From Desulfovibrio sp. (GTDB lineage: Bacteria; Desulfobacterota; Desulfovibrionia; Desulfovibrionales; Desulfovibrionaceae), in assembly GCA_024692205.1 (NCBI GenBank), contig JAILMX010000152.1, positions 1 to 44,789 of the forward strand: DNA of 44,789 bases. Reading direction: 5' to 3'. This document shows, piece after piece, positions 17,738-25,432 of this stretch. Every line of letters starts with the position of its first letter. Positions within the stretch are counted from its first letter, which is position 1. The translations under genes were made by a program, and so were the position numbers. Below the pieces are notes generated by a model. It was not told the DNA's origin and searched no databases. It saw nothing but the letters and a program-made list of their open reading frames with translations.

Positions 17738-18544
17738 CTAAGAATCTTGCTCGGCTGCAGCCCCCTGCTCCGCGGAAATCGCACTCGCCGCAAGGGCAAG
17801 GTGCTCCAGCCATATTTCGGCTATGCCGTCATATTCCGCCGTACCCTTGAGTACGGGTTGGCACTCGTGCCCCTCCCCCTCAATGCGCGAAAGCCAAGAC
17901 GTCGGGGAGCGCCCCGCCATGTCGGCGAGCGCATGGCGGCCGATGGTCGAGAGCAAAGGCAAAAGCCAGACACGCTTCGAGCGCAAAGCGGGCAATATGT
18001 CCGCAAGCTGCGTCGCGCCGTTCATGGTGCCAACAAATACGCGATTATCCCGCCCGTGCACGGCGCGGGCGAGGTCATCATAGCGGCCGCAGGCGGCATG
18101 TTTCGCCCCGTGGCCCATAAAGACGACGTCCTCATTCCCCTGTCTCTCGGCAGGCAGACCGGCGAGGAGCGCCGATGCTGCACGGGCAACATCGCCCGCA
18201 TCGGAAAGCAGGGGTGCACCAATACTGACCGGGACGCGCATCTCCCGCCCGACGGAGAGCACGGCATCGCGCACCTCTCCATGCTCGCGCCCCGGTATGG
18301 TCTGCAGAGGCTGTACAGCGACGGCCTCGAACTTTTCAAAGCAGAGGCGCCGCAAGGCCTTGAAAACAGAATCGCTCTTCTGGCGCGCGCGGGCCAGGCG
18401 TTCGCGCAGAAGCAGCGAGGAATACGCCCAGCGCACGACGAGGCCGGGAAAACGCTCCCGCACTCGGCCTTCAAAACGCCCAAGGGCTCTTCGGCTCTGC
18501 AGACCGCCTGCGCCGTAGGCCACCAGAAGAATCGCTTTCCGCAT
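17738..18544 (-). CDS. cbiK: Sirohydrochlorin cobaltochelatase CbiK-like
   Basis: A 268-residue class II chelatase that inserts Co2+ (or Fe2+ for siroheme) into sirohydrochlorin. The two-lobed fold is recognisable: ILLVAYGAGG at the start, AVQPLQTIPGREHGE (80-91), VVFMGHGAKHA with His145, VGTMNG (171-176) and STIGRHALADMAG with His204. No signal peptide, so it is the cytoplasmic form. In Salmonella CbiK the metal is held by His145, Glu175 and His207. Here the Glu is replaced by Asn175 in VGTMNG (usual VGTVEG), which may affect metal preference or activity. Upstream lies a 145-bp divergent region shared with the RmlD-like gene. Confidence 0.88.
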   Translation of the reverse strand: MRKAILLVAYGAGGLQSRRALGRFEGRVRERFPGLVVRWAYSSLLLRERLARARQKSDSVFKALRRLCFEKFEAVAVQPLQTIPGREHGEVRDAVLSVGREMRVPVSIGAPLLSDAGDVARAASALLAGLPAERQGNEDVVFMGHGAKHAACGRYDDLARAVHGRDNRVFVGTMNGATQLADILPALRSKRVWLLPLLSTIGRHALADMAGRSPTSWLSRIEGEGHECQPVLKGTAEYDGIAEIWLEHLALAASAISAEQGAAAEQDS

Positions 18545-18592
18545 GCGTTTTCTCTACAGCACTTGGCCCGCAGTGGCAAGTTAAGCGGCATA

Positions 18593-18619
18593 TTGACCGC
18601 ATGGAGCGGACGATATACA
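18593..18619 (+). promoter_or_regulatory. Possible sigma70 promoter for the RmlD-like gene
   Basis: TTGACC, 15 nt, TATACA lies in the cbiK/RmlD divergent region about 70 nt before the ATG at 18690. Spacing is short of optimal, so this is a weak call. Confidence 0.35.
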
Positions 18620-18689
18620 GTCCACACAAGCCACTTGGGTGCATTTTCACCTGGCGGCACATCCACGCAAAAACAGGGAGCCCGGATTT

Positions 18690-19562
18690 ATGGCGAAAGC
18701 CCTGATACTCGGCGGCGCGACCGGCCTGCTCGGCCAGGCACTCACCGCCAACCTGCATAACAACGGCTGGCAGACGGAAACGCTCGGCCGCTGCGACGGC
18801 GACCTGCTCGACATGGACTTTCTCAAGGCGCGCCTGGACGCTGCCAAAGCCGATGTCGTCTTCAACACCGTCGCTTGGACGCAGGTGGACGATGCCGAAG
18901 ACCATCCGGACGACGCCATGCTCGTCAATCGCACTCTGCCCGACGCGCTGGCGCGCTCGCTCAAGCAGATCGGGGCGGGGCATCTCGTGCAGTTCAGCAC
19001 GGATTTCGTCTTCTCCGGCCCGCATGATGCTCCTTGGACGGAAGAGGACGCCCCCAACCCAACGAGCGTCTATGGCATAACCAAGCTCGCGGGTGAGCAG
19101 GCGGTGCAGGATGTTCTACCTGAGCGCAGCGCCATAATACGCTCGGCATGGCTTTTCGGGCCAGGCCGCAAAAACTTCGTCACCACGATACTCGCCGCCT
19201 GCAAGCGCCGTGACACAGTGACCGTGGTGCATGACCAGTTCGGTTGCCCGACCTACACATATGACTTGGCTGCTTGGAGCAGAAAACTCGCCGAAAAACG
19301 CAAAACAGGCATCTGGCACGCCGTGAACGGCGGCAGAGCAACGTGGTGCGACCTTGCCGCCGAGGCCATCGCGCTCACGTCCGGCCCCTGCCGCCTAGAA
19401 CCCATCACGAGCGACATGTGGCCGCAAAAGGCAAAGCGGCCCATCAATTCCGTGCTGGCGACCGCCAAGCTTGCACATTTTTTGGGAACTCCCCCGAGGC
19501 CCTGGCCGCAGGCCCTTCGTGATTATCTTTTCAGTCACTCGGAGGAACTGCCCGGAAAATGA
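18690..19562 (+). CDS. RmlD-like sugar nucleotide reductase (dTDP-4-dehydrorhamnose reductase family)
   Basis: 290 residues of an extended short-chain dehydrogenase. The glycine motif GGATGLLGQAL (about 8-18) binds NAD(P)H; VAWTQVDDAEDHP and VNRTLPDALARSLKQIG match RmlD; the catalytic Thr/Tyr/Lys set is FSTDFVFSG and SVYGITKLAGEQ. It would reduce a 4-keto sugar nucleotide, classically giving dTDP-L-rhamnose. The other rml genes are not nearby, so the exact substrate is not proven. The start at 18690 follows AGGGAG by about 10 nt; upstream in-frame codons do not look like the family. Its TGA overlaps the ATG of the DUF3179 gene (ATGA). Confidence 0.85.
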   Translation: MAKALILGGATGLLGQALTANLHNNGWQTETLGRCDGDLLDMDFLKARLDAAKADVVFNTVAWTQVDDAEDHPDDAMLVNRTLPDALARSLKQIGAGHLVQFSTDFVFSGPHDAPWTEEDAPNPTSVYGITKLAGEQAVQDVLPERSAIIRSAWLFGPGRKNFVTTILAACKRRDTVTVVHDQFGCPTYTYDLAAWSRKLAEKRKTGIWHAVNGGRATWCDLAAEAIALTSGPCRLEPITSDMWPQKAKRPINSVLATAKLAHFLGTPPRPWPQALRDYLFSHSEELPGK

Positions 19563-20698
19563 CCGCCCTGACGAAGACTCTTTTTTTACTTCTCACGCTC
19601 AGCCTGTGCCTCTGCCTTCCGCCGTTCATGGCACCGCAGCCCGTTTGCGCCCGACCGAAAAACATGAACGAGCTTGCCGCCATTGCCGACAAGCTCATCG
19701 AGACGAAGGTGGCCTACGGGGCCATAGCCTCGCTCTACAGGCCCCGCTACGACACAGTATCGGAGGCGGCCCTGAGCAAGAGCGCTGACGAACCCGTCTT
19801 TATCGTGATGTTGCCCGACGGCCCCCGCATCTATCCGCAAACCATCATGGCATGGCACCAGGTCGTGAACGAAATCGTGAACGACAACGCCTACGCCATA
19901 ACCTACTGCCCGATGACGGGCACACTCATGGCCTATGACGCCTCCATGAAGGGGCTGAACCTCATCTTCGACCTCGAAGGACGCCTCTACGACGGCAACA
20001 GCGTCCTCATCGACCGCAACTCCGGCAGCCTCTGGCTTCAGGAGACGGGCATGGCATTCGACGGGCCGCTCATCGGCCGCGGATTGCCGATGCTGCCCGT
20101 CTTCTGGACGACATGGGGCGCCGCATCCCGCACATTCCCAAAGGCCAAGGTGCTCGCAGCCCCGCCCGGCCGCAAGGCCTACGGGCGTGACCCCTACGGC
20201 AGCTACCTGCGCAGTGGCACGTACTATGACAACGATATTCTCATCTATCCCCTGAAGCATGCGGACAAACGTTTCCACAAAAAAACCCCCATGCTCTGCC
20301 TTGAGATGGGGGGCATGCTGCTCGCCATCGACATCAGGCACGTCAAGCGCAAGGGAGCTGTCAATTTCTTCCTAGGTCCGCACGCTCTCATCGCCGTGCA
20401 CGACCCAAAGCTCGACGTCGTGCGCGTCTTTGACAGAAAGCTATGGGCAGAGCCCTTCCTTTTCGTCCGCCGTCAGGGGCGACTCATCGACCTGCAAACG
20501 AAGAGCGTCTGGGATCCGGCAAGCGGCATGGCGACGGCCGGCAACATGAAGGGCGCGAAAATGAAACAGTTCTTCGGCTGCTATTCCATGTGGATGGCAT
20601 GGTACAGCATGAATCCCGAAACCTTCGTCATTCCGGGCCCGGGCGAGGTGCCCGAGAAATACCTCACGGACACCCCTCCGGCTAACCCCGCGAAATAG
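19559..20698 (+). CDS. DUF3179-domain exported protein
   Basis: 379 residues with a Sec signal peptide (MTALTKTLFLLLTLSLCLCL, cleavage near VCA at about 31). The mature protein matches DUF3179: RIYPQTIMAWHQVVNEIVND, then AITYCPMTGTLMAYD containing the family's Cys-P-x-T/S-G motif, then SLWLQETGMAFDG and AYGRDPYGSYLRSGTYYDND. The family's biochemical role is unknown. It is translationally coupled to the RmlD-like gene by ATGA. It converges on the HD-domain gene with only 2 bp between stops and no terminator. Confidence 0.9.
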   Translation: MTALTKTLFLLLTLSLCLCLPPFMAPQPVCARPKNMNELAAIADKLIETKVAYGAIASLYRPRYDTVSEAALSKSADEPVFIVMLPDGPRIYPQTIMAWHQVVNEIVNDNAYAITYCPMTGTLMAYDASMKGLNLIFDLEGRLYDGNSVLIDRNSGSLWLQETGMAFDGPLIGRGLPMLPVFWTTWGAASRTFPKAKVLAAPPGRKAYGRDPYGSYLRSGTYYDNDILIYPLKHADKRFHKKTPMLCLEMGGMLLAIDIRHVKRKGAVNFFLGPHALIAVHDPKLDVVRVFDRKLWAEPFLFVRRQGRLIDLQTKSVWDPASGMATAGNMKGAKMKQFFGCYSMWMAWYSMNPETFVIPGPGEVPEKYLTDTPPANPAK

Positions 20699-20700
20699 AA

Positions 20701-21477
20701 CTAGGCGAACTTTTCGAGTTCTGCGAGGAGAAGGGCACGGGCCTCGCCGTAGTTTTTATCGTCGGGCAGACCTTTCAGCAGGTGCAGCCCATGGCCGTCG
20801 GCCACGAACTGACGTCGACTCTCGACGAAATGCATGTCGAAGAACCAGGTGCCGAGCAGCACGCGGAAGTCATTGACGCAGGTCAGGTCGGCATAGGCGG
20901 CGATGCGCCTTTCAAGGGCCGCCGCGATGACCTTGCCCCCGCAACGGCCCGGCGTGTCCGGCAGCTTGAGTACCACGGTAGGGCTGTATGGCCCGGGCTT
21001 GCTCAAGTGCTCGTCGAGGACCCGCAAGATGTCGAGCTTGTCGGCGTCACGCACGACATGGACTGCGAATGCCGTATCATCGGGTACCCCCTTGGGCAAG
21101 GCAAAGGTGTTGTGCAGAGCGACTGCCGCAAGCACCACGTGAGCCAGTTTGCGTGGTTCTCCATTGAGCCGCTTCTCCTCTTTCAAAATGCGCATGCCGT
21201 AGCGGCCATGATTCAGAGATTCCCTGTCTCTGAAGGTATGATACTGAAGGTACTGCTCGAAGCGCGCGACATCGTGGTAGAGTGCCGCGAGCAGCGTTGC
21301 GCGAGCGAGCCAGGGTTGCGGGCGCTCGCTTTCGACCATGCGACGGGCGTTTGCGAGCACCTTGAAGGTATGCTGCCGCTTCAGCTCCATAGGGCTGCAG
21401 TCGTTCTCTTCCTTCTCCATCTCTTGATCAACATAGGAGAGGAACCATTCCTCATGTTCCGTGATGTCAATGTCCAT
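20701..21477 (-). CDS. HD-domain protein, predicted phosphohydrolase
   Basis: 258 residues, cytoplasmic. The HD signature is LLAALYHDVARFEQYLQYH (about 87-105), preceded by a His in KRQHTFKVLANAR and followed by HVVLAAVALHNTFALPKG and VVRDADKLDILRVL, giving the H...HD...H...D metal-binding pattern. A Gln-Tyr-rich segment YLQYHTFRDRESLNHGRYG is typical of this small-HD group. Substrate unknown; nucleotides or related phosphoesters are usual for HD hydrolases. GAGG lies 7 nt before the ATG. Confidence 0.88.
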   Translation of the reverse strand: MDIDITEHEEWFLSYVDQEMEKEENDCSPMELKRQHTFKVLANARRMVESERPQPWLARATLLAALYHDVARFEQYLQYHTFRDRESLNHGRYGMRILKEEKRLNGEPRKLAHVVLAAVALHNTFALPKGVPDDTAFAVHVVRDADKLDILRVLDEHLSKPGPYSPTVVLKLPDTPGRCGGKVIAAALERRIAAYADLTCVNDFRVLLGTWFFDMHFVESRRQFVADGHGLHLLKGLPDDKNYGEARALLLAELEKFA

Positions 21478-21560
21478 TCTTCAGCCTCATTCGCATAGTC
21501 GCGACGCCCCGCTCTCTGCTTTGTGTAATTGATGCAAAGGCCGCCGTTTGGAAAACGTGA

Positions 21561-21582
21561 AAGGCGGCCGTGCAGCCGCCTT
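21561..21582 (-). terminator. Terminator after the HesB-like gene
   Basis: AAGGCGGC-CGTGCA-GCCGCCTT is a perfect 8-bp stem. On the minus strand it is followed by the T-rich TCACGTTTTCC. An alternative stem (GGCCGCC at 21539-21545 with GGCGGCC at 21563-21569) shares one arm, so two exclusive folds are possible. Confidence 0.65.
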
Positions 21583-21611
21583 CTTGCGTTATAGAGAATT
21601 GCCAAGGGGCA

Positions 21612-21929
21612 TCAATGGCAGCCGCCGCCGCAGGAACTGCAACCCCCGTCACCCTCGGGGGAACTCAAGGGAATCACGGGGTCCACAGAGAAGCCCATGT
21701 ACGACAGGTCAATTTTGACGCCGCCTATCTTGGCGAGCAGTGATTCCTCCACGCAGAACGAAAAGCCGCCCTGCTCTTCCACACGATCCCCATCCCGCGG
21801 CTCATCCAGAGCCAGCATAAGACGAGGGCCGCTTCAGCCGTTGACGGAATAGATCCGGATGGTTTCCTTCTTCTTGTTTGCAAAGAACGCTTCAAGTTCC
21901 TTGCGGGCGGTTTCAGACAGTTCGAGCAT
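21612..21929 (-). CDS. HesB/IscA-like protein with in-frame UGA (candidate selenoprotein, Sec32)
   Basis: Read through one TGA (21834-21836), the frame gives a 105-residue A-type iron-sulfur-cluster-carrier-like protein. It begins MLELSETARKELEAFF, continues to KETIRIYSVNG, then UGA, then SGPRLMLALDEPRDGDRVEE and FSFCVEESLLAKIGG, and ends in a Cys-rich tail GGCSSCGGGCH. In IscA/HesB proteins the residue before SGP is the first conserved Cys (GCSGPRL), so UGA stands where Cys is expected. Homology is continuous on both sides, which argues for selenocysteine and against a nonsense mutation. HesB-like selenoproteins are known in sulfate- and metal-reducing delta-proteobacteria. The start has GGAGGA close before the ATG, a good promoter upstream and a terminator downstream. 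Standard callers would break it into two short frames. Confidence 0.87.
21799..21813 (-). other. Candidate bacterial SECIS hairpin
   Basis: On the minus strand, 20 nt after the in-frame UGA, GGCTC-TGGAT-GAGCC forms a 5-bp stem with a 5-nt loop containing GG. Distance and a G-rich small apical loop agree with bacterial SECIS elements bound by SelB. The lower stem is not obvious. Confidence 0.5.
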
Positions 21930-21966
21930 TGTTCCTCCGAAATGTTGGATTGCTTTGCATGCCGAG

Positions 21967-21994
21967 TAAATATAATCAGATGTGCGCTTGTCAA
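21967..21994 (-). promoter_or_regulatory. Promoter of the HesB-like gene
   Basis: On the minus strand TTGACA, 16 nt, TATTTA (with an overlapping TATATT two nt upstream). It lies about 40 nt before the ATG at 21929 in an AT-rich pocket. Confidence 0.6.
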
Positions 21995-22099
21995 TGGGAG
22001 GGTAGGAATCTACTCTCGCGCGCATACGCATATCCTCTCCAAAAGCGAATGTTATGCCAAGTGATTGATGCGACCTTTCGCCTCTGACCGGCGTGTTTC

Positions 22100-22128
22100 T
22101 TGACATCTGAGGCGGCAAGGGCAATGAT
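22100..22128 (+). promoter_or_regulatory. Promoter of pyrR
   Basis: TTGACA, 17 nt, AATGAT. The predicted transcript starts about 20 nt before the pyrR ATG, too short a leader for a classical PyrR attenuator. Confidence 0.55.
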
Positions 22129-22155
22129 AACTTTTTCTAAAAAACGGAGATGCCC

Positions 22156-22686
22156 ATGCCCTTACGGATAATGGATGCGGAGGCACTTGCGCTTGCGCTC
22201 GACCGTCTCGCCATGCAGGTTCTTGAAAAGCACTCGGCCGACGACGCCCTCATGCTCGTCGGCATAGAAAGACGCGGAGCAGACCTGGCACGACGCCTCG
22301 TGAAGCTTCTTGAACAGAAGTCCGGGCGCCCCGTTCCGATCGGCACGCTCGACATCAACCTCTACCGTGACGATTGGACGAGCCTCGTCGGAATGCCCGT
22401 CATTGGACAGTCGGACATACCCGGCAGTGTCGATGAGAAAAACATCGTACTCATAGACGATGTGCTTTTCAGCGGCCGCACAGTGCGCGCGGCCCTGAAC
22501 GCACTACTCGACTACGGCAGGCCGCACAAGGTGGAACTGCTTGTTCTGATCGACCGCGGCCACCGGGAGCTGCCCATACAGGCGGACTTCGTCGGTAAAG
22601 AGATCGAGACGCGCCGAGACGAACATATCGATGTCAGCCTCGCCGAAAGGGACGGAGAAGACGCCGTCGACCTTTCCACCCGCTGA
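22156..22686 (+). CDS. pyrR: PyrR bifunctional regulator / uracil phosphoribosyltransferase
   Basis: 176 residues of a type I phosphoribosyltransferase. The PRPP-binding motif is IVLIDDVLFSGRTVRAALNA. Other PyrR marks are LMLVGIERRGADLARRL near the start, the TLDINLYRDDW segment, and LVLIDRGHRELPIQADFVGK near the end. It converts uracil and PRPP to UMP and in many bacteria also binds pyr mRNA. The sequence has two in-frame ATGs; I take 22156 because GGAG lies 6 nt before it, whereas it directly abuts the ATG at 22150. No pyr genes are next to it and the leader is short, so here it may act mainly in uracil salvage. The symporter gene follows after 13 bp. Confidence 0.93.
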   Translation: MPLRIMDAEALALALDRLAMQVLEKHSADDALMLVGIERRGADLARRLVKLLEQKSGRPVPIGTLDINLYRDDWTSLVGMPVIGQSDIPGSVDEKNIVLIDDVLFSGRTVRAALNALLDYGRPHKVELLVLIDRGHRELPIQADFVGKEIETRRDEHIDVSLAERDGEDAVDLSTR

Positions 22687-22699
22687 AGACGGAGATTTC

Positions 22700-23638
22700 A
22701 TGAAACTGCTTGAAAGGATAAGCGACTTTGCAGCGCGGTACATGGCCTGCATCGTCGTCTTCTTCTCGGCGTTAGCCCTTTTTTTTCCCTCGGGCTTTCT
22801 CTGGATAAAGCCCTCGTGCTTCACGACGCTCCTCATGACGGTCATGTTCGGCATGGGGCTCACGCTCACGCCGGGCGACTTTGCCCTGCTTCTGCGCCAC
22901 CCGCGCGACATCTTCATAGGGTGCCTCGCTCAGTATACCATCATGCCGCTGCTCGCATTTGCCATCGCACGGGCGTTCGACCTGGACGATGCACTGACCG
23001 TCGGCGTCATCCTCGTGGGCACGTGTCCGGGAGGCACGGCCTCAAACGTCATTACCTACCTTAGCAGGGGCAACGTGGCCCTCTCCGTAGGCATGACGTG
23101 CGCCTCCACCCTGCTCGCTCCTGTCCTCACGCCGCTGCTCACATGGATATTTCTGCACGAAACCATCAAAATAGACATTCTCTCGATGTTTCTCTCCATC
23201 CTGCAGATCGTCATACTCCCCATCGTCTCGGGATTTCTCATCAACCACTGGTTCGGCGGTTTCTCGAAACGTGCGGTCAGGGTACTTCCCCTCGTTTCCG
23301 TCACGGCAATAGTGGCGATCATAGCCGCCATCGTCGCGATAAACGCTGACCGCCTCATGAGCACGGGCCTTCTCGTGCTCGCCGTCGTCTTTCTGCACAA
23401 CGGCTGCGGCTTTGCGCTCGGCTACCTTCTTGCGGTGTGGCTCAAAATGCCACTCTCAAAAAAGAAGGCCGTCGCTATCGAGGTCGGCATGCAGAACTCC
23501 GGCCTTGCCGTCACCCTGGCGCACACCAGCTTCAATGCGCTCGCCATGGCGACCGTGCCCGGGGCCATATTCAGCATCTGGCACAACATATCGGGTTCCA
23601 TGCTCGCGAACTGGTTCGCCCGCCAAAAGGACGACTGA
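22700..23638 (+). CDS. Bile acid:sodium symporter family (BASS) transporter
   Basis: 312 residues, nearly all membrane-spanning, with about 9-10 helices. Family marks are MTVMFGMGLTLTPGDF, the VGVILVGTCPGGTASNVITY crossover segment, LSVGMTCASTLLAPVLTPLL, and the second crossover EVGMQNSGLAVTLAHTSF. These are the two broken-helix motifs that bind Na+ in ASBT-like proteins. Substrates in bacteria range from bile acids to pantoate and keto acids, so I do not assign one. The start is set by GGAG 6 nt before the ATG at 22700. It is cotranscribed with pyrR, so uptake of a nucleotide-pathway or CoA-related organic acid is conceivable but unproven. Confidence 0.92.
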   Translation: MKLLERISDFAARYMACIVVFFSALALFFPSGFLWIKPSCFTTLLMTVMFGMGLTLTPGDFALLLRHPRDIFIGCLAQYTIMPLLAFAIARAFDLDDALTVGVILVGTCPGGTASNVITYLSRGNVALSVGMTCASTLLAPVLTPLLTWIFLHETIKIDILSMFLSILQIVILPIVSGFLINHWFGGFSKRAVRVLPLVSVTAIVAIIAAIVAINADRLMSTGLLVLAVVFLHNGCGFALGYLLAVWLKMPLSKKKAVAIEVGMQNSGLAVTLAHTSFNALAMATVPGAIFSIWHNISGSMLANWFARQKDD

Positions 23639-23697
23639 ACCGTCATCCCTTCGGCTGTCTAGTTCAAAGCGGCTGAATGTCCTATCCGCCTGTGTCG

Positions 23698-25023
23698 TTA
23701 GCTCAGCCCCGCCTTCTTGCGGACATAATCGCGTATGCTATCCATCTCGGCGCAGAGATCCGCATAATTGAATCGCGTGAACCGCCCCCTATCATAGAGT
23801 ATTTCGCCGTTCACCATTGTCATGACTGTTTCGTGGCCGGTAGCTGCATAGACGGCATGAGAGACCGGATTGTACATCGGCCGCATATTCGGTGCATTGA
23901 GGTCGAGGGCGATGATATCCGCGGGCGCGCCTTCAATGATCCTGCCCGCGTCGGCCATGCCGAGGGCATTGGCCCCTGCAAGGGTCGCCATGTCGAGCAC
24001 CTTCTGTGCCGGGGTCACCGTAGGTCTGCCATTCGTCTTGTGCAGAAGGGCGGCGCGGCCCATTTCAGCGAACATGTTCAGCTGATTGTTGCTTGCTGGG
24101 CCGTCCGTGCCGAGGGCGACGGCAACGCCCCGGTCAAGCATCGCGGGCACGGGCGCCGAGCCCGATCCCAGTTTCATGTTTGAGGAGGGATTGTGCGCGA
24201 CGGTGGCGAGCGGGTGGCGGGCAAGCACTTCCAGTTCATCGTCGGTCACATCCACGACATGGGCAAGAGTGCAGGGCACATCCAGCAGGCCAAGGCGTTC
24301 GCAACGCTCGACGGGCCTTTCATTGTACGACGCGAGGCAACGCTGTGTTTCGTCGCGAGTTTCGGCAAGGTGTATGTGTAGGCGCAGCCCCTCTTTTTCA
24401 GAAAGGTCACGGCAGGCGCGCAGTATTTCCTCGTCAGTCGTGTAAACGCTGTGCGGGCAGACGGAAACCGCGAGCCTCTCATCGCGTGAGAGTACGCGGG
24501 CGCGTTCCCGCGTCAGGTCAAGCGCTTGCCGCCAATCTTTGCAGGAGGCCGAGGGAAAAAGAAAGACCCCCTCGCCTGCGAGGCAACGTATGCCCGCCGT
24601 GCGGGCGGCATCAAGAACGTCCCCCTCGAACAGGTACATATCTTGACAGGCTGTCGTGCCAGTGCAGAGCATTTCAGCGAAGCCCAGAAGAGATGAGGCG
24701 CGGACGATATCTGCGGTGAGGCTCGCCTCGAGGGGAAAGATCTTTTGTTCAAGCCATTCCAAAAGAGGCAGGTCATCTGCCACTCCCCTGAGGAAGGTCA
24801 TTGCGGCATGCGTATGGGCGTTCACAAGCCCCGGCAGGAGCATGGCATCGCCCAGATCCCGCACGGCATCGGCGTCATAGGGCATTGCATCACTGGGGCC
24901 GACACCTACTATCCGGCCGTGATCGACGGCTACGGCCGCGTTTTCAAGAACGGTGCGTGTAGCATCCTGCGTGAGTACGTAACGGGCTCGGAGAAGTATT
25001 TCACAGTTTTTCATAGGCTCCAT
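23698..25023 (-). CDS. mtaD: Amidohydrolase, 5'-methylthioadenosine/S-adenosylhomocysteine deaminase-like
   Basis: 441 residues of the cytosine-deaminase-like amidohydrolase group. Metal ligands are seen in PGLVNAHTHAAMTFLRG, HIHLAETRDE, CTLAHVVDVTDDE and VALGTDGPASNNQLNMFAE (final Asp). The last motif and VAHNPSSNMKLGSG match the MtaD family, which deaminates SAH and MTA to the inosyl forms. Adenosine or another aminopurine is possible. The start is either the ATG at 25023 or, more like homologues, the ATG at 25014 (MKNCEILL), which has GGAG only 3 nt upstream. It faces the BASS transporter gene with 59 bp between stops and no clear hairpin. Confidence 0.92.
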   Translation of the reverse strand: MEPMKNCEILLRARYVLTQDATRTVLENAAVAVDHGRIVGVGPSDAMPYDADAVRDLGDAMLLPGLVNAHTHAAMTFLRGVADDLPLLEWLEQKIFPLEASLTADIVRASSLLGFAEMLCTGTTACQDMYLFEGDVLDAARTAGIRCLAGEGVFLFPSASCKDWRQALDLTRERARVLSRDERLAVSVCPHSVYTTDEEILRACRDLSEKEGLRLHIHLAETRDETQRCLASYNERPVERCERLGLLDVPCTLAHVVDVTDDELEVLARHPLATVAHNPSSNMKLGSGSAPVPAMLDRGVAVALGTDGPASNNQLNMFAEMGRAALLHKTNGRPTVTPAQKVLDMATLAGANALGMADAGRIIEGAPADIIALDLNAPNMRPMYNPVSHAVYAATGHETVMTMVNGEILYDRGRFTRFNYADLCAEMDSIRDYVRKKAGLS

Positions 25024-25432
25024 TCAACCAGCACATTGTTTTTATTTAATAAATTAATACAGTTAGTTTGTTTATATCAAAAAGAGCGATGCGTTCACCG
25101 TTGCCACTACGTGCCATAGGTGATCACAGCGACACACCAGAATGAAAGGAGACAATCCATGGAAACAATACTGCCTTGGACGGGACATTGACAAGAACCT
25201 TTTTCAGGTTTCCTTAGCGGATCAACGAGGACAAAAGCCTAAAAACAGGAAAGGCGATGGTCAACGGTTCTCCCCGCCTCAAACCCATCCTCTTGTGAAA
25301 CAGGGCACAAGAGATACTCTCCACGCAAAAAACGGAACAGAGGTGACAGGCAGACTTTTCTGCATTATGCTCAGGGCAGTCAGGAGTACAACGTAGGCTT
25401 TGCTGAAACAAAAAAGCTTCAGGACCGGCATC
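25024..25432. other. Gene-poor 0.4-kb stretch between mtaD and the GAF gene
   Basis: The first 60 bp are very AT-rich (TTTATTTAATAAATTAATAC) and probably hold divergent promoters. GTGATCAC near 25122-25129 is a perfect 8-bp palindrome that could be an operator. At 25159 a 10-codon ORF has a strong SD. AACCT-TTTTC-AGGTT near 25200 is a weak hairpin. The rest shows nothing convincing; a longer ATG frame at 25142-25396 has no recognisable protein. Confidence 0.5.
25159..25191 (+). CDS. Possible 10-residue leader peptide METILPWTGH
   Basis: AAAGGAG stands about 7 nt before this ATG, one of the best Shine-Dalgarno sites in the window, yet the frame closes after 10 codons. It sits about 240 nt upstream of the GAF gene on the same strand. 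It may be a leader peptide, the remains of a lost gene, or chance. Confidence 0.3.
   Translation: METILPWTGH

Noticed and set aside
21834..21836. In-frame TGA as a disabling nonsense mutation
   Set aside because: It lies exactly at the expected Cys, coding similarity goes on to a conserved Cys-rich end, and HesB-like selenoproteins are known from related bacteria.
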